Positions 36,536 through 45,415 of a stretch of 64,000 nucleotides of DNA are shown piece by piece. How positions within the stretch are numbered: the stretch's first letter is position 1; each line of letters opens with the position of its first letter. Origin of the DNA: an uncultured Acetatifactor sp. Its GTDB lineage: Bacteria > Bacillota > Clostridia > Lachnospirales > Lachnospiraceae. The DNA is taken from the NCBI GenBank assembly GCA_910585015.1, contig CAJUCT010000015.1, forward strand, positions 1-64,000, in the 5' to 3' direction. The translations under genes and the position numbers were made by a program. The notes beneath the pieces were generated by a model, which ran no database searches, was not told where the DNA came from, and saw only the letters and a list, made by a program, of their open reading frames with translations.

Positions 36536-39500
36536 GTGGACGGATATGGCTGACCGAATGGATAAGTTGGTCATAAAAAAAGATGGGACAGCGACGGACA
36601 TTGAATATTTTATGGCAACGCATGTGCCGTTTCAGGATCTGGAATTTGTAGAATTCGGAGAGACAGAGTCTTTTGTGTCGTCTTCCAATCTCCATCTGAC
36701 GGAAGAAGAAATCTATGAGAGATATATTGTCAATAAGGCCAATAAGCATCAGATGTTGATCGTCCGAGGAACCAATGGAACGGGTAAATCACATTTGATC
36801 TGCTGGCTTTACAATCGATTGACGGCAGACAGGGTTAATTATGATGATTCCCGTGAAAAAGTGATTTTTTTGCGGAGGCTGGACAACACGATCCGCGGAG
36901 CCATTCAGCAGATGTTGGAGGAGGGGCTTGTACAGGAGACGGAACTCCGGGAGAAATTCAAGAAGTTTTGTGAGGCCGCCGAATCTCAGGACGAAGCGGA
37001 GTTTAAAATTACAATTTACAACTCCTATGCCATGCGTGTAGCTACAGATACCTCGGGACAGGTATATAAACCTGTTATGTGCAGAAATATTTCCAGTTTT
37101 ATGCATGACTCTCGTGTACAGGATTATATGATGAGAGAGGGTGGACCGATAGACCGCTGTTATAATAGAATTAATTCCGGCGCAAACAGAACGGGTGATG
37201 CAGACACTATATTTACGGAAAAGGATTTTGTTTTTCCGGCGGAAGTCGCGAGAAGTATAAAAAGAGATTCCGCAGAGGAAGTAAGGGGATTTTATATTGA
37301 CGAATTGCGGGATGATCCTGATGCGATAGCCAAATTGGTTGCCTATTTAAATAAGTACACATCTACGGTTATGCAAAGCTGTGCGAATATTAGCAGTGAA
37401 AACGCAAGGGATTTGTTTGTGAACCTTCGGAAGAACTTATATGCGCAGGGCAAAAATCTCACACTGTTCATTGAAGATTTTACATCCTTAAGTATTGTGG
37501 AGAGCGAACTCCTAACGGCACTTGTGGTGGAAAATGGGGGAAAATATAGTGATTTGTGTCGTGTGTCCTCTGTGATTGGTATCACAGATGGATATTATGA
37601 TTCATTCAGGGATAACTTTAAAAATAGGGTAACAAAGCAGATTATTGTAAAGGAGCAGGCATTTAGCGATGAGCGTTTTGTGCTTGAGATGGCGGCAAGA
37701 TATCTGAACGCTATTTATTGTTCTCCAGAACAGATAAAAAGTTGGTATGAAGACGGAGCCTATCAGGACGAATTGCCGGATTCCGGATTTAAGCCTGACT
37801 TTGTCTGGGATTATGTGAATGTTCAAGGAAGGGAACTCACACTGTATCCATTTAATAAGAAAAGTATTATTGGCCTGTACAATCGGTTAAAGAATAAGAC
37901 ACCCAGATACTTTCTTGAATATGTGGTTCGCTATTTCTTTGGTAAGTTTGCGGATGGGATGGAGTATGGGGACGGGTGGGAATTTCCGGGACTTCCGGGA
38001 TTTATTCGCTCTTCTCCGATGGACGGGGTATATGCGAACAGCGTGGAAAAATCATCTCTCTCAGAAAAGGATCAACAGCGTTTAAAGATACTGCTGGCCA
38101 CATGGGGAGATGGAACCTCTGAAGCGAAAGACGGCAATGTGGGGGGAGTTTCATATGCGTTCATCCAGCAAATAGGATTGGGAGCATTCAAAGGAATTGG
38201 AGGTTCAGAGTCTTCGGTACAGCGGGGTCCAGATTCTGATGTGATATCAGGTTCAGAACCATTTACCAGGGCAGTTACGCAGCCCACGGTTAAAAGCAAA
38301 AAAGAGGTGAAATTTGAAAAGAGAATAGAAGATATAGAGTCATGGTATGAGGATAAGAAACAACTGGCGTATTCGGCTGATTACAATAAATGGGTGAGAG
38401 ATTTTGTCGTGCAGGGAATCCCATGGCAGGATGAAGAGGCTCCGGGCGCACTTGTGGACAGGAGATATAAAGCCTCTGATTTTGTGTTTATCGAGGGAGC
38501 AGTGACGGCAAATAGAGAAGAAAAGTCTGTTGTGGCTTTGAAACGCGACCCTGAAAGCAGAGATATCATAACAGGATTAGCCTATTTCAATTATTATAGC
38601 AGTTGGGATTTTAAACATGCCGCATATTATCAGATGAAAATGGTTAGTTGGCTAGAGAAGAATATAGATGTTTTTAAGGAAAGGATTTTTGGTAGCTACT
38701 TGGGTTCGGGAGTCCAGCCGATTATAACATGGTGTTTGGCTGTTGAATATATCCAACGGCTTATAATGGGGGAGGATATAGGGAAGTTGAACAAAGAACA
38801 ACTTCTCAGTAAATTGATAAAGACTGAACCAAAGAGTCCAAATATCCTACACAGAAATACTGTTTGGAATGATACAATTACATTTCTGAAAAACAGCAAT
38901 GCATCCATAGCGGAGTATATCAGAGCCATATTGAAAGCTGGAAGTAATTCTATGATGGGTGTTATTGGGGATCCTTCTACTTCTGGTGCGGTGGAATGTT
39001 ATAGAACCAATGAATTATATGTGTCCATGGAACATCTTCAGAAGGTTAATTGGGATTTAAGAGGAGAACTTCCAGACAAAGGCGATTCGCGTTTTTATAT
39101 GCAGATTGTAAATCATTTATTGAACATTTATGATAAACTGGCGCATCTTGTGGGAAAAGAAAAGAAACTGGCACAAGAGACAATAGATTCTCTTGAGAAG
39201 ATTTTAGGTGAAAAGCCGAACCAACAAGTACTGATTAATGCAATTAAGTGTATTCGGTCTTTTTATTGTATATGCGATACTGCTCATGTGCCATATAAAA
39301 CGGAACTAAAAATCAAATTTGATATAAAGCCTATTGAATATGCGAACAGGGTAATGGAACTATATAATGTTCTCGACGAAAGTATAAAACAGGATGATAT
39401 GATTGATTTACTTAAGGCGTATTCTGGTAATCCAAGTGGAGAGTTAAGTAATATAGTAGATGATTTGACAGCACTGGAAGAGTTTGCTCAGGCACAAGAA

Positions 39501-39620
39501 AAAGCACATAAAAATTTACAGGGTAATATTGAACAGATTGACCCATTGCTTGTGGAAAGTACGCTTAAGAAACTTGGAATAATTAGTGAAACGCTTGAAA
39601 AACTGGAGGTGGGTGTATGA
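36528..39620 (+). CDS. Large P-loop ATPase (DpdH-like)
   Basis: This 1030-residue product starts at 36528, seven bases after AAGGAGG and inside the previous stop region. Walker A GTNGTGKS (about 81-88, K87) is followed by HLICWLYNRL, and Walker B is LFIEDFTSL (E316-D317). The rest is a long mixed domain without a recognised nuclease. Single-P-loop proteins of about 1000 residues with G-x-x-G-x-G-K-S-H-L occur as DpdH, BrxC and PglY in DNA-modification defence islands, where they couple ATP to target sensing. Placement after the G-like gene favours DpdH. It overlaps the last gene of the operon by four bases. Confidence 0.75.
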   Translation: MTRWTDMADRMDKLVIKKDGTATDIEYFMATHVPFQDLEFVEFGETESFVSSSNLHLTEEEIYERYIVNKANKHQMLIVRGTNGTGKSHLICWLYNRLTADRVNYDDSREKVIFLRRLDNTIRGAIQQMLEEGLVQETELREKFKKFCEAAESQDEAEFKITIYNSYAMRVATDTSGQVYKPVMCRNISSFMHDSRVQDYMMREGGPIDRCYNRINSGANRTGDADTIFTEKDFVFPAEVARSIKRDSAEEVRGFYIDELRDDPDAIAKLVAYLNKYTSTVMQSCANISSENARDLFVNLRKNLYAQGKNLTLFIEDFTSLSIVESELLTALVVENGGKYSDLCRVSSVIGITDGYYDSFRDNFKNRVTKQIIVKEQAFSDERFVLEMAARYLNAIYCSPEQIKSWYEDGAYQDELPDSGFKPDFVWDYVNVQGRELTLYPFNKKSIIGLYNRLKNKTPRYFLEYVVRYFFGKFADGMEYGDGWEFPGLPGFIRSSPMDGVYANSVEKSSLSEKDQQRLKILLATWGDGTSEAKDGNVGGVSYAFIQQIGLGAFKGIGGSESSVQRGPDSDVISGSEPFTRAVTQPTVKSKKEVKFEKRIEDIESWYEDKKQLAYSADYNKWVRDFVVQGIPWQDEEAPGALVDRRYKASDFVFIEGAVTANREEKSVVALKRDPESRDIITGLAYFNYYSSWDFKHAAYYQMKMVSWLEKNIDVFKERIFGSYLGSGVQPIITWCLAVEYIQRLIMGEDIGKLNKEQLLSKLIKTEPKSPNILHRNTVWNDTITFLKNSNASIAEYIRAILKAGSNSMMGVIGDPSTSGAVECYRTNELYVSMEHLQKVNWDLRGELPDKGDSRFYMQIVNHLLNIYDKLAHLVGKEKKLAQETIDSLEKILGEKPNQQVLINAIKCIRSFYCICDTAHVPYKTELKIKFDIKPIEYANRVMELYNVLDESIKQDDMIDLLKAYSGNPSGELSNIVDDLTALEEFAQAQEKAHKNLQGNIEQIDPLLVESTLKKLGIISETLEKLEVGV

Positions 39621-40282
39621 TTGTGGAGTCTTTAAATAATGCAGGGAACGCTATGATGACTTTTGTATCTCTTGCAAATGACAAAGCCGCCATGGAGCGC
39701 TATAAAGACCAAATCGGACGATTAAGTTTGTTGACCTATAAATTGGAACAGCTTTTAAATATAGTGGATTCCATAAAAGAGGAGGAAATCGCTACAATTA
39801 CATTTCGTCCCGAAATGAGAGATTCCTTGCAGGATGCAATAGATTCCTGCGGAGAAAGGACAAAGGACCGAAAACTGGATGCAGACACGGTGAATGCCTT
39901 GAAGAACGCGGTGGAGTCATGCCGATTATTTGTTGAAAACGCCTGGAAAACAGAGGCAATGCCACCTTATTTAGAATTGTTGAATTCTCTGAAATCACTG
40001 AAATCCTTATTGCAAAACGGGGGAGAAGTGGATAGAGTCATTGCCTCTATAGAAAAAATTCAAGAAAGCTTGCCACAGTCCGATAGGATGGTAAAGAACT
40101 TTAAGGAGGATACTATAAGAGCCAGGCAGATGGTCGATGATCTGCATTTAATACCAGAGGCTGAAATGTTTATCAGTAAAGTTCGATTGCAGAAAGCCAC
40201 GGTAGCGGACTTATATGATGAGACCATACTTAAGTGGATAAAGGATAATCATCTGGAGAAACAGTTGAAAATCAAATTTTAA
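39617..40282 (+). CDS. Small helical protein ending the operon, unknown function
   Basis: This 221-residue product is nearly all alpha-helical, with heptad-like leucines (RLSLLTYKLEQLLNIVDSIK, LLNSLKSLKSLLQNGGEVDR) and no membrane segment, cysteine cluster or catalytic motif. It overlaps the large ATPase by four bases and is therefore translationally coupled to it, so it is likely a structural subunit or regulator. I do not recognise a family and do not know a counterpart in Dpd or Dnd loci. It ends just before a hairpin shared with the convergent dnd operon. Confidence 0.72.
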   Translation: MIVESLNNAGNAMMTFVSLANDKAAMERYKDQIGRLSLLTYKLEQLLNIVDSIKEEEIATITFRPEMRDSLQDAIDSCGERTKDRKLDADTVNALKNAVESCRLFVENAWKTEAMPPYLELLNSLKSLKSLLQNGGEVDRVIASIEKIQESLPQSDRMVKNFKEDTIRARQMVDDLHLIPEAEMFISKVRLQKATVADLYDETILKWIKDNHLEKQLKIKF

Positions 40283-40287
40283 AAGGG

Positions 40288-40319
40288 CATCCAGTCAAGC
40301 TTGGATACTTGGCTGGATG
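40288..40319. terminator. Probable bidirectional terminator between the two island operons
   Basis: CATCCAGTCAAG pairs with CTTGGCTGGATG (one mismatch) around an eight-base loop. On the minus strand the stem is followed by CCCTTTTAAAATTT, a reasonable T-run; on the plus strand the tail is weaker. It fills the 41-base gap between convergent genes. Confidence 0.75.
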
Positions 40320-40323
40320 TAAT

Positions 40324-41454
40324 CTATATAATCAAAGATATGATGGAGACGAAGGGGGAAAAGTCTATATCCACCGAGCCATCCCAGGACAGGCGGATGG
40401 CCTCAGACATTCTTTTTTCATCCAGTCCCATAGCTTTGAGCACATAGCTTAAGCTATGGGAAGAAGAGTTGCAGGCAGAGCCGTTTGAAAAGGAATAATT
40501 TTCACCGAGACATAAAAAGGCGGTTTCCGCATCTAAGCCGTCAATACTTATGTTGGCGGTAGACGGGAGACAATATTCTTGTTCTCCGTTAAATGTATAG
40601 GGCAGATTTGATATTGCGGAGAGCAGAGACTGTTTGATCCGCCGACAATTTGAGATATTTTTTTCTAAGTCCCGTTCACATATTTCAACAGCTTTCGAAA
40701 ATCCGGAAACTAAGGCTATCGGTGTTGTGCCAGGGCGAAATCCTCGTTCCTGTGAGCCCCCATACATAAGAGGAGTTAGAGGCGGTCTATTATAGTTAGA
40801 ATCCCGTTTTAAGATCAGGGCACCAATTCCCTGAGGACCTCCGATTTTGTGACTTGTAATGCTCATTATATCGTAGTTGAGTTTCCTGATCTGAGGATTC
40901 AATTTTCCCAGAGCCTGTGTCGCGTCAACATGAAAATATACACCTTTATTCCGGAGATACGCTCCGATTTCCTCAACTGGCTGCATAATGCCGGTTTCGC
41001 TATTAACATACATTATTGACACAAGACAGGTGTTGTCTGTGATTAGGTTACACAGGTTTTTGGTATCTATGCGTCCAGATATATCGGGTTCGATGTAGTC
41101 TACTTGAAAGCCTCTTTTTTCGAGCACTTTCAAAGGCTCGAGAACGGATTTATGTTCAATAGCAGTGGAAATAATATGTGTTTTCCCAGTGGAGCGGGCA
41201 TATTCTTCGATACCCAATATGGCCATATTATTACTTTCTGTTGAACCGCTTGTAAAAATAATTTCGTCCGGGTTTACTCCCAATATGGCGGCAATGTTGG
41301 CCCGATATAATTGCACTACTTTTTGCGCATTGGTTCCATAAATATGTGTGCGGCTGTCCGCATTTCCGATTGTGCTTTGATAAGTTTCAATCATTGCGTC
41401 AAGCACTTCGGGCAAAATAGGTGCCGAAGCGTTATAGTCCAAATATAGTGACAT
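40324..41454 (-). CDS. dndA: Cysteine desulfurase DndA
   Basis: This 376-residue PLP enzyme removes sulfur from cysteine and passes it as persulfide to DndC for DNA phosphorothioation. The PLP lysine is K203 in ITSHKIGGPQG; substrate and cofactor residues appear in TSGSTESNN and HVDATQALGK; the persulfide cysteine is C328 in NGSACNSSSHS. The length is normal for IscS/NifS/DndA-class enzymes. Its assignment to DNA sulfuration rests on being the last gene of the dndB-C-D-E-A operon. It starts three bases after dndE. IscS elsewhere in the genome could substitute, but an in-operon desulfurase is the classical arrangement. Confidence 0.93.
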   Translation of the reverse strand: MSLYLDYNASAPILPEVLDAMIETYQSTIGNADSRTHIYGTNAQKVVQLYRANIAAILGVNPDEIIFTSGSTESNNMAILGIEEYARSTGKTHIISTAIEHKSVLEPLKVLEKRGFQVDYIEPDISGRIDTKNLCNLITDNTCLVSIMYVNSETGIMQPVEEIGAYLRNKGVYFHVDATQALGKLNPQIRKLNYDIMSITSHKIGGPQGIGALILKRDSNYNRPPLTPLMYGGSQERGFRPGTTPIALVSGFSKAVEICERDLEKNISNCRRIKQSLLSAISNLPYTFNGEQEYCLPSTANISIDGLDAETAFLCLGENYSFSNGSACNSSSHSLSYVLKAMGLDEKRMSEAIRLSWDGSVDIDFSPFVSIISLII

Positions 41455-41457
41455 AGG

Positions 41458-41841
41458 TTACTCCTCTGCTGGCAGAGTGGCCAGCAAATCCTGAATGCTC
41501 TTAAGGACGTCCCGGGAACTGTAGTGGTTAATTCCTCGGTTCAAATGGAGACGAAAGTATTTCAATAATGTGTCGGGATCGTCTCCGAGACCGTCTTTAA
41601 TACATCGTGTGCGTATGATTTCCTCATAAATTTCATGGTATTCACCGGCAAATGTCAGCCAGCTCATTTCAACATTGCTGTCGGATAGCGGGTCGACGCC
41701 TCCAGGCACAGTCTCTTCGCTTAAAGACCAGCATAATGCCCATCTGCAAATGATATTCCAATTCTGTATGCCAGTGCGCGATTTGATTCTGATCAGCTTT
41801 TCCTTTTCCGGCTGTGATAGCTTAAACTGTTTACAAATCAT
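41458..41841 (-). CDS. dndE: DNA phosphorothioation protein DndE
   Basis: This 127-residue product starts at 41841, where TGATG couples it to the end of dndD and GGAGGT lies upstream. A longer frame from 41883 overlaps dndD without need. DndE is a small helical protein that binds nicked DNA and completes the DndCDE modification complex. The opening ICKQFKLSQPEKEKLIRIKS matches the basic N-terminal helix of the family. The middle carries RTGIQNWNIICRWALCWSL and the end LNRGINHYSS. Order and size settle the assignment. Confidence 0.88.
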   Translation of the reverse strand: MICKQFKLSQPEKEKLIRIKSRTGIQNWNIICRWALCWSLSEETVPGGVDPLSDSNVEMSWLTFAGEYHEIYEEIIRTRCIKDGLGDDPDTLLKYFRLHLNRGINHYSSRDVLKSIQDLLATLPAEE

Positions 41842-43835
41842 CAGAGTGTACCTCCAAAATAACCCGTCCATATGGAACTGCATTTTTCTTCTTCGTTATA
41901 GACAAGAGTATATGTGGCCTCAACGTATTCTTTTATATCCTCAAGATATTTGCCATAAATTTCTTCATCCGTAGATAAAACCAATACCTGAGAACTTGCA
42001 TTGGGTAAATATTTGTTGATAAAATTGGATCTATGGGCTGAATCAAGTCTGGCCATAGGCGTATCAATGATTACAGGGAGTTTATAGCCGGAGGATAGCG
42101 CAAGTCCCCAAATAATTGATATTGCAAACATCTGCTTTTCACCGGCTGACAGTTGCTCCTTGAGCAAAATGCCCCCTTTATAGTCACGTAACGTGATATC
42201 TAACGATACCGGATCAATGGAAATAGAGGTGATAATGGCCTCTTTTTGCGCAAGATACTTAAAGCATTTTGCAATATTCGTCTCAAGTTTTTCGACTTTC
42301 TGGCTCTGTAGGCGTTTCATAAACTCATCCATGACTTCCAGCGTCATTGTAGAGTATTTGAGTATTCGCAAATTGTCATCATTTGCATCGGCATCAGCCG
42401 CAATCTTTAGCATAATTTTGTGACTCTGATGTTCTAATTGTTCTTTTTCAAACTTACTGCTTTTGAGTTGATCATCGCATTTAGAGATATCATTTTCAAG
42501 TTGGGCACGATGTACCTCCAAAGTTTTAATTTTTTTGAGCAAATTAAGGGTGTCGTATTGTTCAGCCGTGCTGCTTAGATGGACTTCCAGCTGCTGAAGA
42601 GCAGTTTCGGTATTGGCGCTATTTTCTATAATCTGTCTGGAATTTTGCAAAATTTTTGCCGCATCTATCTTGATAAATCTTTCAAGCAATGATGATGCAA
42701 GTGGTGTCAAAGCAGGGCTTCCTGTTGATTCAAGGTCACTTTCGAACAGAGCTAACTGGTTTTGCATCAATTGACGGATAGCTTCTGTGATAGATGGATT
42801 ATCTGTAAATTTTGCATCGCATTGCTGAATTAAGTCTTCGTAAAGTTCCTTGACAATAGGAATGGAATATCGTAGGTTTCTTTCACTTTCGCTGGATATA
42901 GAAAGACTATATGTGTCGTCTATCAATTTTTTGCATAGACATAAGGGTGTGTATGGCGAAGACGCAAGAGCAATCGCCTCTTCTCTTAATTTATCAGATT
43001 GCTCTTTGAGGTCACGTTTTTGCTGTTCTATTTCATTGCGTTTAAGGCTTAGATTTCCTCCCTTTTTCCAGAAAGTTTGCTCGGCGATTTCCAAGTCGTT
43101 AACGGCTTTTTCTAGCTGGGGGACAAGGCTGGCCCGGTTCTCCATAATAGCTTGGATTCTTTTTTCACATGTTTCGAGAGCGATTATAACATCTTTGTAT
43201 TCAGCCTGATACCCCCTGTCTTTGGCTTGTCTGATGGCATTGCTTTTCTCTTTTATTATTTTTTGTATATGGGCAATCAGCGACTCAATTGTAACTACCC
43301 CCATCACCGATTTAATTGAGTCCTTAATTTTATCAAAGGCATCGTCATCCGCAATTTGACTTATCTTTTCATTGTCAAAGAAAAAGAATTTTGCAATTCC
43401 AAAGGGAATTAATTCTTCTACATAATATTCCCAGTTTTGGGATAGGTAGTTATCTACAAGACCGTTCTTTAAAACAGACAATGTGCTTTCTATTTTCATT
43501 TCATTTTGGCCCCAGGATCTCTTTATGGAAATAGTAGTATTTTTGTCGTCATCCAGTTCAATAACTAAGTTAATGTATGCGTTTGGAATCGACGCAGATT
43601 TATTGATCCTATCCTTCAAAAACAAGTTGTAGGCTTCTTTTTTGCCGGTGATATACTCTACAGACTTTCGACCATATAAACATAAGAAAATAGAATCTAG
43701 GATAGTGGTTTTTCCTCGTCCATTCATTCCTCCGATTAGAGTTATGTTCTTTTGGCCAATATGGTCTTGCAGGGCGATGCAATGTTTTCCTTTATATATA
43801 CCATAATTGTATAATTCTATATTTGAAAAATGCAT
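41841..43835 (-). CDS. dndD: DNA phosphorothioation ATPase DndD
   Basis: This 664-residue protein has SMC/Rad50-type layout. Walker A GMNGRGKTT is at residues 36-44, long coiled coils run through the middle (about 190-290 and 400-480), and the C-terminal head has signature LSAGEKQMFAIS followed by Walker B PVIIDTPMARLD. DndD hydrolyses ATP and is thought to nick or open DNA for sulfur insertion together with DndC and DndE. It begins one base after the dndC stop and ends overlapping dndE. All motor motifs are intact. Confidence 0.94.
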   Translation of the reverse strand: MHFSNIELYNYGIYKGKHCIALQDHIGQKNITLIGGMNGRGKTTILDSIFLCLYGRKSVEYITGKKEAYNLFLKDRINKSASIPNAYINLVIELDDDKNTTISIKRSWGQNEMKIESTLSVLKNGLVDNYLSQNWEYYVEELIPFGIAKFFFFDNEKISQIADDDAFDKIKDSIKSVMGVVTIESLIAHIQKIIKEKSNAIRQAKDRGYQAEYKDVIIALETCEKRIQAIMENRASLVPQLEKAVNDLEIAEQTFWKKGGNLSLKRNEIEQQKRDLKEQSDKLREEAIALASSPYTPLCLCKKLIDDTYSLSISSESERNLRYSIPIVKELYEDLIQQCDAKFTDNPSITEAIRQLMQNQLALFESDLESTGSPALTPLASSLLERFIKIDAAKILQNSRQIIENSANTETALQQLEVHLSSTAEQYDTLNLLKKIKTLEVHRAQLENDISKCDDQLKSSKFEKEQLEHQSHKIMLKIAADADANDDNLRILKYSTMTLEVMDEFMKRLQSQKVEKLETNIAKCFKYLAQKEAIITSISIDPVSLDITLRDYKGGILLKEQLSAGEKQMFAISIIWGLALSSGYKLPVIIDTPMARLDSAHRSNFINKYLPNASSQVLVLSTDEEIYGKYLEDIKEYVEATYTLVYNEEEKCSSIWTGYFGGTL

Positions 43836-45401
43836 TTAGCAAGAGACCTCCATTTCAGTAGTTTTGGCTACCATGCTGATAGGTTCATCGGTCAGTATAT
43901 CGTCTTCATCCATGGAAACATTCTCATCAACAAGTTGATACTCATCAAGTCCTTGCCTCTTTCGTCGAGTCCTCATTAATTCCTCTGCATCAGGTTCGTC
44001 CTTATAATAAGCCTGCTTAATTTTACTTTCCAGATTTTTAACGACGTTTTTGGTGGCACTGATAGCGGAATTCTTAGCCTCCATATCCAGAAGACTGCTC
44101 TGGAGTTCCAGCATAAGCTCATAATCGGGATAAATATCTTTACAAACCTCAGACAACAGATTCCATTCTTCTGTTCCATAATATTTGTTCCCGATTATTG
44201 AATTATCTTCAAAATCTCTTCCAGTTACTTCCTTATATATGCGTGGAAGTGTATCCTCAAACTCGTGTTTTTCATCTAACCATATTTTGCGGATATATCG
44301 CAACTCGTCCTGAGTTATCAATTCCGTGTCTCGTACATCTTCTGGTCCTTTGTCTTGAATCGCTTTTTGCAGAGAAAGAAGTCTTTTTAAAAAATCCTCC
44401 CGTACTTCTTTGGTATATGGACCGTGAACTAGACGGTCTTTGTGCCAAGTAAGTTTTCCGGTCATTCTGCGGAAGTCCCGTCGGTTACGATCTATCTCAT
44501 TTTGGGTATAGTCGCTTTTCATGCCGAAAGCAGCAATATAGTTTCTAAACTCAAGAAGTGGTAACATCCAGGATTTTTCTTCATCGTTATGTATCATTGC
44601 GGCCAGAGATTTATCTTCAGCCACCATAGTACATACCCAACATCCCATTCGGCTCCCGCCACATGATGGAGTACCGGATTCAACTACTAGGGGACATTCG
44701 TTGTCAGCAGATGCGCCCCGATACATGGACAATAAATCTTTATTGGAATGCCCCCAAGGGTTTGTGTTTTGCATGAGGAATTGCCATACCATGGAATCTG
44801 TCCAGTTTTCGATCGGGGTAAAAACATATGTATTTGGATAGGAGGCGTTAGGACTTAAATGTTCCCGGTATCTTTTTTTCTCGTATTCCTCCATGACTTG
44901 TTTCCTAGCCGAACTCTCCGCTTTTCTGGAACCTAAAACAAGAATGGCCTCGCTTTCTGCCGCAAGTATGCTTTTGATGAATTGATTGGAGGGATCAATT
45001 TTCAAACGGTCGGTACACCATCTAAAGTTTGCTCTTGGGCAGGGGTATCCTTTGCCAATAAGATTAACCCAGAAAGTATTTTGAATTCTGGGTGTAAGTC
45101 TGTGGGGAACTAAGGGGAGGGATTCGTCATTCGCTTTATTCCGCATTTTAGTTAGGGAGCTTTCGGCCCAATTGGCAACAACAGGAGATTCTACCATGGT
45201 GTCAGTGCTGATAACATGGACCACTTTATGCCTTTTCTCTTTTGGGAGTTGGCTCAAAGCCATCCAAACCAATTGTACTGTTGCGGAGGAATCTTTTCCA
45301 CCACTATATCCACAAATCCATGGAATATTATCAGATATATATATTTTCTTGATAACATCTAAGGTTTCTTGTAATTCTTCCTTTGTTAAAATATCTGTCA
45401 T
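43836..45401 (-). CDS. dndC: DNA phosphorothioation protein DndC (PAPS reductase-like)
   Basis: This 521-residue product belongs to the PP-loop ATP-pyrophosphatase family; the PP-loop SGGKDS is at residues 33-38. Cysteines in GYPCPRANFRWCTDRLK and in the cluster CGGSRMGCWVCTMV fit the Fe-S cluster that DndC uses to receive sulfur from DndA. It activates the DNA backbone phosphate and transfers sulfur, replacing a non-bridging oxygen. The length is typical. The gene lies 14 bases after dndB and directly abuts dndD, as in other dnd operons. Confidence 0.95.
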   Translation of the reverse strand: MTDILTKEELQETLDVIKKIYISDNIPWICGYSGGKDSSATVQLVWMALSQLPKEKRHKVVHVISTDTMVESPVVANWAESSLTKMRNKANDESLPLVPHRLTPRIQNTFWVNLIGKGYPCPRANFRWCTDRLKIDPSNQFIKSILAAESEAILVLGSRKAESSARKQVMEEYEKKRYREHLSPNASYPNTYVFTPIENWTDSMVWQFLMQNTNPWGHSNKDLLSMYRGASADNECPLVVESGTPSCGGSRMGCWVCTMVAEDKSLAAMIHNDEEKSWMLPLLEFRNYIAAFGMKSDYTQNEIDRNRRDFRRMTGKLTWHKDRLVHGPYTKEVREDFLKRLLSLQKAIQDKGPEDVRDTELITQDELRYIRKIWLDEKHEFEDTLPRIYKEVTGRDFEDNSIIGNKYYGTEEWNLLSEVCKDIYPDYELMLELQSSLLDMEAKNSAISATKNVVKNLESKIKQAYYKDEPDAEELMRTRRKRQGLDEYQLVDENVSMDEDDILTDEPISMVAKTTEMEVSC

Positions 45402-45415
45402 GTTTGTGTCCTCGC

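Noticed and set aside
30012..39620. Effector operon considered as DISARM or BREX
   Set aside because: No DNA methyltransferase, BrxL/PglZ or DrmABC-type set is present; the linked modification genes are dnd.
40324..41454. Cysteine desulfurase considered as a housekeeping IscS/NifS
   Set aside because: It is three bases after dndE in the dnd operon and no Fe-S scaffold gene is near, so DndA is the better reading.
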